From NCBI RefSeq assembly GCF_004360145.1, contig NZ_ML178713.1, positions 62,001 to 126,000 of the forward strand: 64,000 nucleotides of DNA, read 5' to 3'. Source of the stretch: Aliiroseovarius marinus. GTDB taxonomy: Bacteria > Pseudomonadota > Alphaproteobacteria > Rhodobacterales > Rhodobacteraceae. Shown piece by piece: positions 1 to 8,291 of this stretch (the stretch's first letter is position 1; every line of letters begins with the position of its first letter). The position numbers and the translations under genes were made by a program. The notes below the pieces were generated by a model. It saw only the letters and a program-made list of their open reading frames with translations. It did not search any database and was not told the origin of the DNA.

Positions 1-2
1 AT

Positions 3-479
3 GGCGCGCAGGAGATCAAATCCGCCGTTGCCCGGTCGTTCGAGGCGCATAACAAGCCGCAGGAAACGGGGCTGATGAACGTCTTTGACAAGGTCTATGA
101 CCAGATCGGAGAGCTGGATGACATCGCGAAAATCGGCACCTATCTGAAGGGCATTCAGGAAGCCGACGAACGCTTCACGGGCCGCTCGATCAAGAACATC
201 ACCGACGCGGTGAAAGTCCGCGCGATGGATTTTGAACTGCCCGACGAATGGATGGAAAACCCCGAGCTGTTCTTGGTCAAAGACTATGACACCAAGAAAG
301 ACATGATTGCCGAACTGCGCGTGCCCATCACCACCGACATGGTGATCCAAGAGGTTAACCGCTACGCCGATTCAGAATTCCGCTATGCCGACAAATCCGA
401 CGAGGTCGCGATTGAGGCGATGGTCCGCGATTTCGGCCGTCAGGAAGAGGCGAAGAAGCGGTATTTGGAGGGGAAGTGA
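3..479 (+). CDS. C-terminal part of a probable AAA-type ATPase (cut by left edge)
   Basis: The reading frame is already open at base 3, so only the last 158 codons of a longer protein are visible. The segment is acidic and helical, and contains a stretch (FTGRSIKNITDAVK) resembling the helical lid that follows the nucleotide-binding core of AAA+ ATPases. No Walker motif is visible because the core would lie outside the window. The next gene starts directly after its TGA, which suggests co-transcription. The AAA call is inference from the lid-like segment and from the DUF6638/DUF1523 neighbours; it could be another helical protein. Confidence 0.5.
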   Translation, partial: GAQEIKSAVARSFEAHNKPQETGLMNVFDKVYDQIGELDDIAKIGTYLKGIQEADERFTGRSIKNITDAVKVRAMDFELPDEWMENPELFLVKDYDTKKDMIAELRVPITTDMVIQEVNRYADSEFRYADKSDEVAIEAMVRDFGRQEEAKKRYLEGK

Positions 480-809
480 GTGGATATGGGCTTCGTCTTT
501 GCAATCGCTGCTATGATCGTTGTCGCGATTGTTGGAGGCATCCTTTCGGGATTTTTCTTCCATCAGTATCTACGGCCCAGAATGTCTACGCAGTTTACAG
601 AAACGTTTGGAACTTCCTTGGGGATCATGTTGTGCACTTTCATAGTGTTCACGCTGATGTGGCAACTCAACCCGGATCCACCAGAAGGAACTGGTAATGG
701 GCCGACCTTTAAAGGGACCGCGATCATGACGGCGTTTTCTGCTTTGCTTTGGCTCCCGCTATACTTGGTTACGCATGTAGCGGTTCGAAAACGGTGGACT
801 GTGCAGTGA
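480..809 (+). CDS. Small membrane protein, low GC
   Basis: A 109-residue protein starting at GTG 480, directly after the previous stop and about 7 bases after a GGAGG-like ribosome site inside the upstream gene; an ATG at 486 is a less well spaced alternative. Three hydrophobic segments (about residues 4-26, 44-62 and 82-100) predict an integral inner-membrane protein. The linker NPDPPEGTGNGPT is probably extracytoplasmic or a loop. I do not recognise the family. GC content in three sampled 60-base lines is about 46%, well below the surrounding genes, so it may be a later insertion into this block. Confidence 0.6.
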   Translation: MDMGFVFAIAAMIVVAIVGGILSGFFFHQYLRPRMSTQFTETFGTSLGIMLCTFIVFTLMWQLNPDPPEGTGNGPTFKGTAIMTAFSALLWLPLYLVTHVAVRKRWTVQ

Positions 810-846
810 TCCATTGGGCCTCAATCGATATCGCGGCAACGCCGCG

Positions 847-880
847 ACGCGCCCGACCCGCCTCACAGGGCGGGCGCGTT
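847..880 (+). terminator. GC-rich hairpin between the membrane gene and DUF6638 gene
   Basis: ACGCGCCCG (847-855) pairs with CGGGCGCGT (871-879). After a bulged A, an inner CCC/GGG extends the stem to about 12 bp, leaving an 8-base loop. Only two T follow, so it is a poor classical terminator and may be a partial terminator or RNA-stabilising structure. Confidence 0.4.
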
Positions 881-939
881 CCGCACCCACCCTCGGGCCG
901 GGCGCATCGCTCATTTTGTGAAAGAAACGGGGGCAACCA

Positions 940-2316
940 ATGAAACGCCTCATCCAACGTGGCCTCATGTTTGGCAATTTGATCCGGGTCGACAGTCCGG
1001 CGCTGATCGAGCGGTATAACCGTGCACTCCATTCCCTTGCAGGCAAGCGCACAGCACTGAGCGAGTTTCACATCGACATCTCCGGCTTCTCGCCTGAAAT
1101 CGGGGAGGAGTTCAAAGATCCGCTCTACCTCAACCCCAATGGCTGCAATCGGCAGTTCATAATTCTGACGGTGGACCAGAAGAAGGCGCCGCTGTTGAAC
1201 GCCATGTTCTCGACCTCGCGTGGGATATTGCGGCAGTTCATTGCGGATAACGAGGCGAAGCTATTTGCGCTGACCGCCCATGACGCGGTGGCGGGAGAGT
1301 TGATGAACTCGGTCTATGACATCTCGGACCCGTCGCGGCTGTTCGACATCCGCAAGATCGTGATCGAGGCCGACACGACCCAAAGCCACGTCAAAAATGC
1401 CCGCGAGTTGGCCGAGAAGATCGACCATTTCCAGACCGCGCCGAACGCGTGGTATGACGACGATCTGATCGCCGAGATGATTGATCTGGCCCGCGAAACC
1501 GGGGACGTGACGAAGGTTCCTGTCGATCTGGGCGTGCAGGAATACGAGCAGGGCAATTTCTGGACGGCGCATTTTGGCGGGCTTTATGTTTTCCGTGATG
1601 TGGCAAGCCCATGCGTGGTGGTTTCGGGCGACAAGGACCGGATGGAGCGCTTCCCCCGTCTGCCCGTCATCGACACGACCGAGCCCAACCGCATCGCCAG
1701 CTTCCTGCGCAAAAACGATCTGGTCGAGCCTTTGGTGCATGAGCGCGGCGCGGCGGGGGCACGCATTCTGCGTCAGAAGATGGAGTTTATTCTGGTGGAC
1801 GCCGCGACCTCGGCCGGGATGGAACTGGGCGACATGTCCTCGCGCACCTTGCGTCACGTGGCGCAGCGGATGGGCCGCAATCTGCCGCAGGCGTTCCACG
1901 GGTTGGCCGCACTGGTGCGCTGGGCCGAGGCAGGCGGGCAGTGGCCCCGTATCGACAGCCGTCACCCGGCCTATTTCTACACCCTGCGCGCGCGGCCTGA
2001 TCATCCAGATCGCGACCTGATCAACCGGATGTTGTCCGAGTTGGCCCCGATGGACTTCCGTCAGCTGTTCATCTGCCACAAAGAGCTGTTCTATGCTTCT
2101 TACGCCACATGGCCCGACGAAAAGCGCGAGTTTGTGGCAGAATTCCTGCATCGTGACTATATGGCAAACAAGGCCGGCGCCCGTGATAAGCTGTTTGGGG
2201 GGCGTAAAGACGCGCTGAAAGTGCCGACGACAACGCGCAAACGCACGCGTGAGCAAGTGATTGAAATGGTTGGCCCTTGGGGGGCAGTCAAAGCGGGTGC
2301 GGTGAAAGGGAGATAG
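940..2316 (+). CDS. DUF6638 family protein
   Basis: A 458-residue protein resembling the uncharacterised DUF6638 family of Rhodobacteraceae; no biochemical role is known to me. No signal peptide, membrane segment or nucleotide-binding motif is evident, so it is probably cytoplasmic. The C-terminus is basic (KVPTTTRKRTREQ), which could support nucleic-acid or membrane-surface contact, but this is only inference. The ATG at 940 follows a G-rich ribosome site. Only 2 bases separate its stop from the next ATG at 2319, so the downstream membrane genes are probably translated from the same mRNA. The family name is from recall of similar proteins and should be checked by profile search. Confidence 0.65.
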   Translation: MKRLIQRGLMFGNLIRVDSPALIERYNRALHSLAGKRTALSEFHIDISGFSPEIGEEFKDPLYLNPNGCNRQFIILTVDQKKAPLLNAMFSTSRGILRQFIADNEAKLFALTAHDAVAGELMNSVYDISDPSRLFDIRKIVIEADTTQSHVKNARELAEKIDHFQTAPNAWYDDDLIAEMIDLARETGDVTKVPVDLGVQEYEQGNFWTAHFGGLYVFRDVASPCVVVSGDKDRMERFPRLPVIDTTEPNRIASFLRKNDLVEPLVHERGAAGARILRQKMEFILVDAATSAGMELGDMSSRTLRHVAQRMGRNLPQAFHGLAALVRWAEAGGQWPRIDSRHPAYFYTLRARPDHPDRDLINRMLSELAPMDFRQLFICHKELFYASYATWPDEKREFVAEFLHRDYMANKAGARDKLFGGRKDALKVPTTTRKRTREQVIEMVGPWGAVKAGAVKGR

Positions 2317-2318
2317 GG

Positions 2319-2585
2319 ATGGGATTTCTACGTCTGATCTTTTTCGGGTTTATCGGGCTGAGCATCATCTATGTGCTGGTCAGCATCTATTCCCGCTCGG
2401 TCCGTCTGGAGAAGCTCGAAGAGCAATGGGCCGAAGAACATCCCAGCGGCAATGAAAGCGACCGCGAAGTGTGGTTGCGCGAGGGGATGGAGGACTATCA
2501 AAAAAGCTTCCGCCCCAAGCTGATCTTGCTGGTTTATGTGGTGCCTGCGCTGCTGGTGCTGCTGTCGATTATACTTATTAACTGA
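2319..2585 (+). CDS. Small two-helix membrane protein
   Basis: An 88-residue protein. The ATG at 2319 is preferred over upstream in-frame starts because it lies just after the DUF6638 stop and follows GGGAGAT-type sequence. One hydrophobic helix is at the N-terminus (about residues 3-24) and one at the C-terminus (about 68-87). Between them is a charged region of about 40 residues (KLEEQWAEEHP, SDREVWLREG). This hairpin layout predicts an inner-membrane protein with its charged middle on one face. The family is not recognised. Tight spacing to both neighbours suggests it works with the DUF6638 and DUF1523 proteins. Confidence 0.65.
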   Translation: MGFLRLIFFGFIGLSIIYVLVSIYSRSVRLEKLEEQWAEEHPSGNESDREVWLREGMEDYQKSFRPKLILLVYVVPALLVLLSIILIN

Positions 2586-2593
2586 GGTTCAAT

Positions 2594-3274
2594 ATGCGCC
2601 GTTTCCGTATCATCATCCGCAGCCTGATCGCGCTGATCCTGTTTGGCGTGCTGCATTATACGCTGCCGCAACATGACGTGGTGCGTGTTGTGAACACCTA
2701 TCAGGAACGTCAGGATCTGGACGACTGGACCCGGATTTTCTGGTCGAAACCGGATGATCAATCCGCGGGCCTGATCAACCGTGATGTGCAGTTTGTGCAG
2801 ACGGTGAAAAAGAAGACCTACCTGCTGGGCTTCATCCGCACGGATGCGGAAGAGGTGATGGTCTATCGCAACGAAGATACCGGCTGGTCGTGGCCGTTCT
2901 ATTTCAAATTCGACACCGCCAGCCTGCAGACCGAGGTCGACGATTTGCGCTCGACCGCCGAGGAGCCGAAATGGGCGGTAATCACCCATTACGGCTGGCG
3001 GAACGAGCTGATCTCGGTCTTCCCCAACGCGGTCGGCATTCGCCCCGTGGCTGGGCCTGACGTGACGATCATCCCGTGGTTCAATATCGCCTTCTTCCTG
3101 TTCCTCGCTGTCGCGGTCGGCTTTGTGCGCGCGCTGTGGGTGCAGTTCCGCCAACGCTCGATCGACCCCGCGCTTGAGGATGCAAGCGAGGCGTGGGAAG
3201 CCGTGGATGCCCGCGCTGACGAAGCAAAAGGTCGCGTGTCCCGCTGGCTGGGGACGTGGCGCAAGAAGAAGTAA
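2594..3274 (+). CDS. DUF1523 family membrane protein
   Basis: A 226-residue protein that looks like the DUF1523 family of Rhodobacterales. An N-terminal hydrophobic segment (residues 8-24) and a second one (about 158-178) flank a domain of about 130 residues, which is likely periplasmic given the basic residues around the first helix. The C-terminal tail after the second helix is charged and helical. It lies 8 bases downstream of the two-helix protein, as the last gene of this block. Its TAA is separated by a single base from the stop of the convergent Hint gene, and no terminator lies between them. Function is unknown. Confidence 0.7.
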   Translation: MRRFRIIIRSLIALILFGVLHYTLPQHDVVRVVNTYQERQDLDDWTRIFWSKPDDQSAGLINRDVQFVQTVKKKTYLLGFIRTDAEEVMVYRNEDTGWSWPFYFKFDTASLQTEVDDLRSTAEEPKWAVITHYGWRNELISVFPNAVGIRPVAGPDVTIIPWFNIAFFLFLAVAVGFVRALWVQFRQRSIDPALEDASEAWEAVDARADEAKGRVSRWLGTWRKKK

Positions 3275-3275
3275 G

Positions 3276-4373
3276 CTAGTGCGCCTCGATGAAGGCGCGC
3301 TTGTTTTTTCGCAGACGGCGCATCAGATTGCGCTGCGGGGCATTGTTCGGCATGTGATGGGCAGGCTTGGGGTCTTCCAAGCCGTCCACCAACTCGGGAA
3401 AGATCATGCGGATCTCATCCAGCGCCTCGGGGGACATGCTCTTCTTGGTGTATTTGCCCAGATACAGCGTTTCGGCCGGTGCGCCATTGGCAAAGACCAC
3501 TTCGTGATTGTCGCACAGGATATGGCAATAGGTGACGTGGTCGAGACTATCGTCCTGCCGTACACCAGACAGAAGGGTCAGTTTGTTCGCCGAAATCAGC
3601 GCCTCGGGCGTATCAAACATGCGGGCTGCGATCTTGGATCTGCACAGCATGCGATGCTGACGCGACACCCACAGATCCCGTGCCGGCAGGTTCTGCCCCA
3701 GTGCACCAGCCTTGATGCGAATGGGTGCAAGATTGCCCTCTGCAGGGACCTTGCGCACGCCAACCCAGCGAATGGTTTGGACGCCATTGTCCAAGGTACA
3801 CACCTTGTCTCCAGGGACCAATTGCTCGACCGGGATCTCGCCTTTTGGTGTCAGAATGCCCGTGCCCTTGGCGAAACAGGTGACGAAGTCCCACGTCTCG
3901 CGCGACCCGGTCAGGCCCGTATATCGGGTTCCCGCGACACTATCCAAAGTGATCGAGCGTATTGCGGCCGCTTCAAGCGCGGTCTGATCCGAGTTCGCTG
4001 AGAATTCAGGCGCCAAGTACAGATTGCCGGCGGTGTCTTGAAAGACCACTGCGGTAATGGTCGCCGTGGTGCCGTCAATATAGGTTACCGTGGCGCTGTA
4101 AATACTTGTGCCATCGAAGGTTTGGGCGGCGCCTCCGTCCACTGAAAACTGGTCGTTCGACGAGGTGTTGTCCATGTCATAAACATTCGACCGTCCGCCC
4201 GAGAACCCCGTTCCTGCAGCGCTGATCGTTACGAAATCGTCGACAAGTGAATCGCCAGGTCCGCCGAATGTTAGCCCCACAAGGCTGCTGGCATTCTCGG
4301 CGTTGAGGTTGCCTTCAGTTGGATCAATGTCTGCGAATACGCCCAGCGAGATGGCATTAAAAGTAGTTGGCAT
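3276..4373 (-). CDS. Hint-domain (Hedgehog/intein-type) protein
   Basis: A 365-residue protein. Residues 1-160 are rich in Asp, Gly, Ser and Thr, like repeat or adhesin parts of secreted proteins. From Cys166 (TCFAKGTGILT) a Hint_2-type domain follows, with block GEIPVEQLVPGDKVCTLDNG, then a conserved QHRML (His240) and the FANGAPAETLYLG block. In Hint domains this Cys starts an N-S acyl shift that drives self-cleavage; no C-terminal extein is evident, so splicing is unlikely. No classical signal peptide is present, so any export would be by another route such as type I secretion. Such proteins are common in Roseobacters with unknown substrates. The 200 bases upstream (4374-4573) hold its promoter, with no other gene seen. 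Confidence 0.8.
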   Translation of the reverse strand: MPTTFNAISLGVFADIDPTEGNLNAENASSLVGLTFGGPGDSLVDDFVTISAAGTGFSGGRSNVYDMDNTSSNDQFSVDGGAAQTFDGTSIYSATVTYIDGTTATITAVVFQDTAGNLYLAPEFSANSDQTALEAAAIRSITLDSVAGTRYTGLTGSRETWDFVTCFAKGTGILTPKGEIPVEQLVPGDKVCTLDNGVQTIRWVGVRKVPAEGNLAPIRIKAGALGQNLPARDLWVSRQHRMLCRSKIAARMFDTPEALISANKLTLLSGVRQDDSLDHVTYCHILCDNHEVVFANGAPAETLYLGKYTKKSMSPEALDEIRMIFPELVDGLEDPKPAHHMPNNAPQRNLMRRLRKNKRAFIEAH

Positions 4374-4573
4374 TGTCTTACTCGTTACAACTCTACAAGT
4401 GATCCGCAGACGCGACGGAATTTGTCGCGTGGTCGAATCTCATCTCAGATACTCTTCGATCAGTACTAGTTATGGTCGAAAAGGTGGAAAAATCGTGAAA
4501 ATGAGCGAATTTCCACTGAACTGGCCGGAACCAACTCTGGATCCGGCCAACAATACAAACCGCAGGGGCATTT

Positions 4574-6925
4574 TTACTCGCCGTAAGGCACCCAGACGGT
4601 TTTGACCTCGGTCGCGTGGCTTAGGAACTCACGCCCTTCGCCTGCGGCCCCCATCCAGTCGCGCGCTTTGGCGTTGTTGACCCAGCTGCGTTTCAGGTTA
4701 CCCGCGCTTTCCAGCTCGACCGTGGCCGAGATGTCAGCGCCCGAATGCGACCAGACGGCGTCCACGCCCAAGTGACCGGCCAAGGGGGCGGCCAGCGTAG
4801 CGTGGTCTCCGGTGACGATGTTCACCACGCCGCCCGGCACGTCCGAGGTTTCGAGCACTTGATAGAAATCCGTCGCGGCCAGCGGGAAGGGTTGCGATGC
4901 GGCCAGCACCACGCGGTTGCCCATCGCGATGGCGGGGGCCATCAACGACACCAGCCCAAGCAGAGGTGCCTCGTCCGGGCAGAACCCGCCGATCACGCCC
5001 ACCGGTTCGTTCATTGCCAGCGCCACGCCGCGCATCGGCACGGGTTTGGCGGCGCCGTCGAACTTGTCGGCCCACGCCGCATAGGTGAACAGGCGCGAGA
5101 TTGCGGCCTCGACCTCTTTCGCGCCACCGCGCCCGCCCGTGATGGCGTCGATCCGGCCGGCGAACTCGTCGGCACGGGCCGAGAGGTTTTCGCCGATGTA
5201 ATAGAGGATCTGCGCGCGGGCATGGCCGGTGGTCTTGGCCCAGCCGCTTGCTGCCGTCGCAGCCTCGACCGCGTTGCGGATGTCTTTGCGGTTGGCGATG
5301 CCCACATGGCCCAGAAGCGCACCGGATTTTGACCAGATTGCTTGGCTATAGCCTCCGTCCGGGCGTGCTTGTTTGCCGCCGACGTAGAATTTGGCAGTGC
5401 GGTCCAGCGCATCCACCTTGGCGTCTTTCGGCGCAGACACAGGGGCGATCGGCTTCAACGCAACCGATTTCCCGCGCGGCTTGGTATAGGCCTGCAGCCC
5501 TTCCCATCCGCCTTCGCGCCCAAAGCCGCTTTCGCGTACGCCGCCAAATCCGGCGGCGGCGTCAAACATGTTGGTGCCGTTTACCCAGACGACACCCGCC
5601 GCCAGTTTTGGCGCAATATCCAGCGTCAGGTTTACGTTCTCGGACCAGACAGACGCTGCCAACCCGTAGCGGGTGTTGTTTGCGATCTCGACTGCCTCAA
5701 CTGGCGTGCGGAAGGTGGTTGCGGCCAGAACCGGACCGAAGATCTCTTCCTGCATTAGCGTTGATGCCGAGGATAGCCCGGTGATCAGCGTGGGCGGATA
5801 GAAGCAACCCTGATCGGGCAGCGGGCAGGGGGCTTGGTAAAGCTCGCCCTCGGCGGCACCGGCATTCACCATATCGGTGATCCGCTGGTGCTGGATCGGG
5901 TCAACCACCGCGCCCACGTCGATGGATTTGTCCAGCGGGTCGCCAATGCGCAGCTTGCCCATGCGGGCCTTGAGCTTGGTATAGAACCGATCCGCGATGC
6001 CTTCTTGGACGATCAGGCGCGAGCCTGCGCAGCAGACCTGTCCCTGATTGAACCAGATCGCATCGACCAGCCCCTCGACTGCTGAATCGAGATCCGCGTC
6101 GTCGAACACGATGTAGGGCGACTTGCCGCCCAGTTCCAACGTCAGAGACTTGCCTGACCCGGCGGTTGCACGGCGGATTTGGCGGCCCACATTGGTCGAG
6201 CCTGTGAAGGCGATCTTGTCGATGCCTTCATGGGTCACGATGGCTTCGCCCACACGTCCATCACCGGTCACAATGTTCACGACGCCCTTGGGCAGTCCGG
6301 CCTCGTCACAGATTTGCGCGAACAGGAGTGCGGTCAGCGAGGTGTATTCCGCAGGCTTCAGCACCACCGTGTTCCCCATCGCAATCGCAGGCGCGATTTT
6401 CCAGGCGAGCATCAGAAGCGGGAAGTTCCACGGGATGATCTGTCCGCAGACGCCCAAGGCTTCGCGGTCGGGAAGCTCGGCGTCCTGAAGCTGTGCCATG
6501 CCAGCGTGGTAATAGAAGTGCCGCGCGACCAGCGGAATGTCGATGTCGCGGCTCTCGCGGATCGGTTTGCCATTGTCCATGCTTTCTAGCACGGCGAAAA
6601 GGCGGGAATGCTTCTGCACCAGACGGGCTAGTGCATACAGATACTTGGCGCGGGTATGGCCGGGCAGCGCGGCCCAGCTTTTCTGCGCTTTGCGTGCGGC
6701 GATCACCGCCACATCCACATCATCTGCGCTGGCCTGTGTCACCTGCGCCAGAACCTCACCCGTTGCGGGGTTGCGGCTATCAAACAGCTCGCCCGGCTTG
6801 GTCATCGCGCCATTGATATAGAGGCCAAACGCACCGTTGCGCGCCGCGATCCACTCCAACGCCTCGCCCGCGCTTTCCGGGGCCGGGCCATAATCCATGC
6901 TGTCGAATTTTTCTTTCACGGTCAT
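4574..6925 (-). CDS. Aldehyde dehydrogenase with a degenerate second ALDH half
   Basis: A 783-residue protein. Residues 1 to about 490 form a complete NAD(P)-dependent aldehyde dehydrogenase, with the oxyanion Asn in PWNFP (about residue 167), general base Glu264 in LELGGKSP and catalytic Cys298 in NQGQVCC. Residues from about 510 resemble the N-terminal half of a second ALDH (NEPVGVIGGFCPDEAP, PGGVVNIVTGD) but lack the Glu and Cys motifs. This second part is therefore probably structural. The gene starts 10 bases after deoC in the same direction. Acetaldehyde from deoxyribose-5-phosphate cleavage is the likely substrate, giving acetate; this is inferred from the operon. The substrate could be another aldehyde. 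Confidence 0.9.
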   Translation of the reverse strand: MTVKEKFDSMDYGPAPESAGEALEWIAARNGAFGLYINGAMTKPGELFDSRNPATGEVLAQVTQASADDVDVAVIAARKAQKSWAALPGHTRAKYLYALARLVQKHSRLFAVLESMDNGKPIRESRDIDIPLVARHFYYHAGMAQLQDAELPDREALGVCGQIIPWNFPLLMLAWKIAPAIAMGNTVVLKPAEYTSLTALLFAQICDEAGLPKGVVNIVTGDGRVGEAIVTHEGIDKIAFTGSTNVGRQIRRATAGSGKSLTLELGGKSPYIVFDDADLDSAVEGLVDAIWFNQGQVCCAGSRLIVQEGIADRFYTKLKARMGKLRIGDPLDKSIDVGAVVDPIQHQRITDMVNAGAAEGELYQAPCPLPDQGCFYPPTLITGLSSASTLMQEEIFGPVLAATTFRTPVEAVEIANNTRYGLAASVWSENVNLTLDIAPKLAAGVVWVNGTNMFDAAAGFGGVRESGFGREGGWEGLQAYTKPRGKSVALKPIAPVSAPKDAKVDALDRTAKFYVGGKQARPDGGYSQAIWSKSGALLGHVGIANRKDIRNAVEAATAASGWAKTTGHARAQILYYIGENLSARADEFAGRIDAITGGRGGAKEVEAAISRLFTYAAWADKFDGAAKPVPMRGVALAMNEPVGVIGGFCPDEAPLLGLVSLMAPAIAMGNRVVLAASQPFPLAATDFYQVLETSDVPGGVVNIVTGDHATLAAPLAGHLGVDAVWSHSGADISATVELESAGNLKRSWVNNAKARDWMGAAGEGREFLSHATEVKTVWVPYGE

Positions 6926-6935
6926 GTCTTTGTCC

Positions 6936-7988
6936 TTATCCCATCGGATGGCGGTAGGTGGCCGAGTAATGGCCGGTCACGTGGTGTTCCAACTGGCGTT
7001 CGATGTCACCCAGAAGCGAGCTGGCACCGAAGCGGAACAGGTGCGGGTCCAACCAGTCATCGCCCAGTTCTTCCTTGATCAGCGACAGATAGGTGATCGC
7101 GTCCTTGGCTTTCGAAATCCCGCCGGCAGGCTTGTAGCCGACTTTGTATCCGGTCGCCTCGTAATAGTCGCGAATGGCGCGGATCATGACCAGGCTGACG
7201 GGCAGGGTGGCGTTCACGCTTTCCTTGCCGGTCGAGGTCTTGATGAAGTCAGCCCCCGCCATCATGCAGACCAGCGAGGCACGGGCGACATTGCGCAGGC
7301 TTCCCAGCTCTCCGGTCGCCAGAATGGCTTTCACATGGGCATCGCCGCACGCCTCGCGGAAGTCGCGCATCTCGTCATACAGCGCCTGCCAGTTGCCGGT
7401 CAGCACGTGGCGACGCGAAATCACGATATCGATTTCTTCTGCCCCGGCGCGCACGCTTTCGCGGATTTCCTCGACCCGCAGGTGATAGGGGCTAAGGCCC
7501 GCCGGAAAACCGGTCGACACGGCAGCGACGGGCATGGTCACGCCAAGCGACTTCAGGGATGAAACTGCGGTCTCGATCATGTCGTGATAGACGCAGACGG
7601 CACCGGTGGTCACGGGCTCCATTCCAAGGGCCTTCATGATCTCGGGCCGGACGGGCTGGGCCGCCTTAGCGCACAAGCGGCGCACGCGGCCTTCGGTATC
7701 ATCGCCGGACAGGGTGGTCAGGTCGATCATGGTAATCGCTTTCAGAAGCCACGCGGCCTGATACTCTTTCTTCACGCTGCGCCGTCCCGATAGGGTCGCA
7801 CAGCGGCGTTCGATGGCGGATGTATTGGCCTGCACGGCCCGCACCCAGTTCATATCCAGATCCATCCCCGGATTGCGGGGAAGGGCCAGTTGCGGCAGCT
7901 GGTCGGACGACGCTTTCAGCCCCTCGTCCGAGGTTGTCTGCGGTTCGCTTTTCACGGAATTCACCCCTTGGGCATTTGCTGTGTTCAT
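6936..7988 (-). CDS. deoC: Deoxyribose-phosphate aldolase
   Basis: A class I aldolase splitting 2-deoxy-D-ribose-5-phosphate into glyceraldehyde-3-phosphate and acetaldehyde, in deoxynucleoside breakdown. The Schiff-base lysine motif DFIKTSTGK and the second lysine motif YKPAGGISKAKDA are both present. At 350 residues (from ATG 7988) it is longer than the 250-residue E. coli type, because of a roughly 90-residue N-terminal extension, as in the longer DeoC class. An ATG at 8009 would add 7 residues; neither start has a strong ribosome site. It is first in an operon with the aldehyde dehydrogenase. Three phased TGACG repeats upstream are candidate operator elements. Confidence 0.93.
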   Translation of the reverse strand: MNTANAQGVNSVKSEPQTTSDEGLKASSDQLPQLALPRNPGMDLDMNWVRAVQANTSAIERRCATLSGRRSVKKEYQAAWLLKAITMIDLTTLSGDDTEGRVRRLCAKAAQPVRPEIMKALGMEPVTTGAVCVYHDMIETAVSSLKSLGVTMPVAAVSTGFPAGLSPYHLRVEEIRESVRAGAEEIDIVISRRHVLTGNWQALYDEMRDFREACGDAHVKAILATGELGSLRNVARASLVCMMAGADFIKTSTGKESVNATLPVSLVMIRAIRDYYEATGYKVGYKPAGGISKAKDAITYLSLIKEELGDDWLDPHLFRFGASSLLGDIERQLEHHVTGHYSATYRHPMG

Positions 7989-8037
7989 AGTTTTACCAAA
8001 TGGTCGCATGTGCGACCGCGAATGGCAATAATCACCG

Positions 8038-8099
8038 TGACGTCAGGGGTGGTGACGCAAACAATCGTCATTTTGACGAAGGTTGATGTGATTATGACG
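8038..8099. promoter_or_regulatory. Phased TGACG repeats between deoC and oppA
   Basis: The 303-base divergent region 7989-8291 contains TGACG at 8038, 8053, 8074 and 8095. The last three are exactly 21 bp apart, two helical turns. The copy at 8038 is part of the palindrome TGACGTCA (8038-8045), and CGTCATTTTGACG (8066-8078) forms a 5-bp inverted repeat. This arrangement looks like an operator array for a dimeric regulator controlling deoC, oppA or both. The regulator is not encoded nearby. No gene is visible in the region. Confidence 0.4.
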
Positions 8100-8291
8100 A
8101 CAAATTGCATGAATTACGCCGAAAGGGCGGGGGACTCGGGTGGATGGCTTGCCGCGCCGTAAATGGTTGTTTCCCGCTTTGTGTTGCGCTTAGGATGCTC
8201 CATCGACAGGAGAATACGGACTGAGTCTTTCGCGGTCCGAAATAGACTAAAATCAACCTGTCCCACTGCATAAATGACTAGGGAGAATTTT

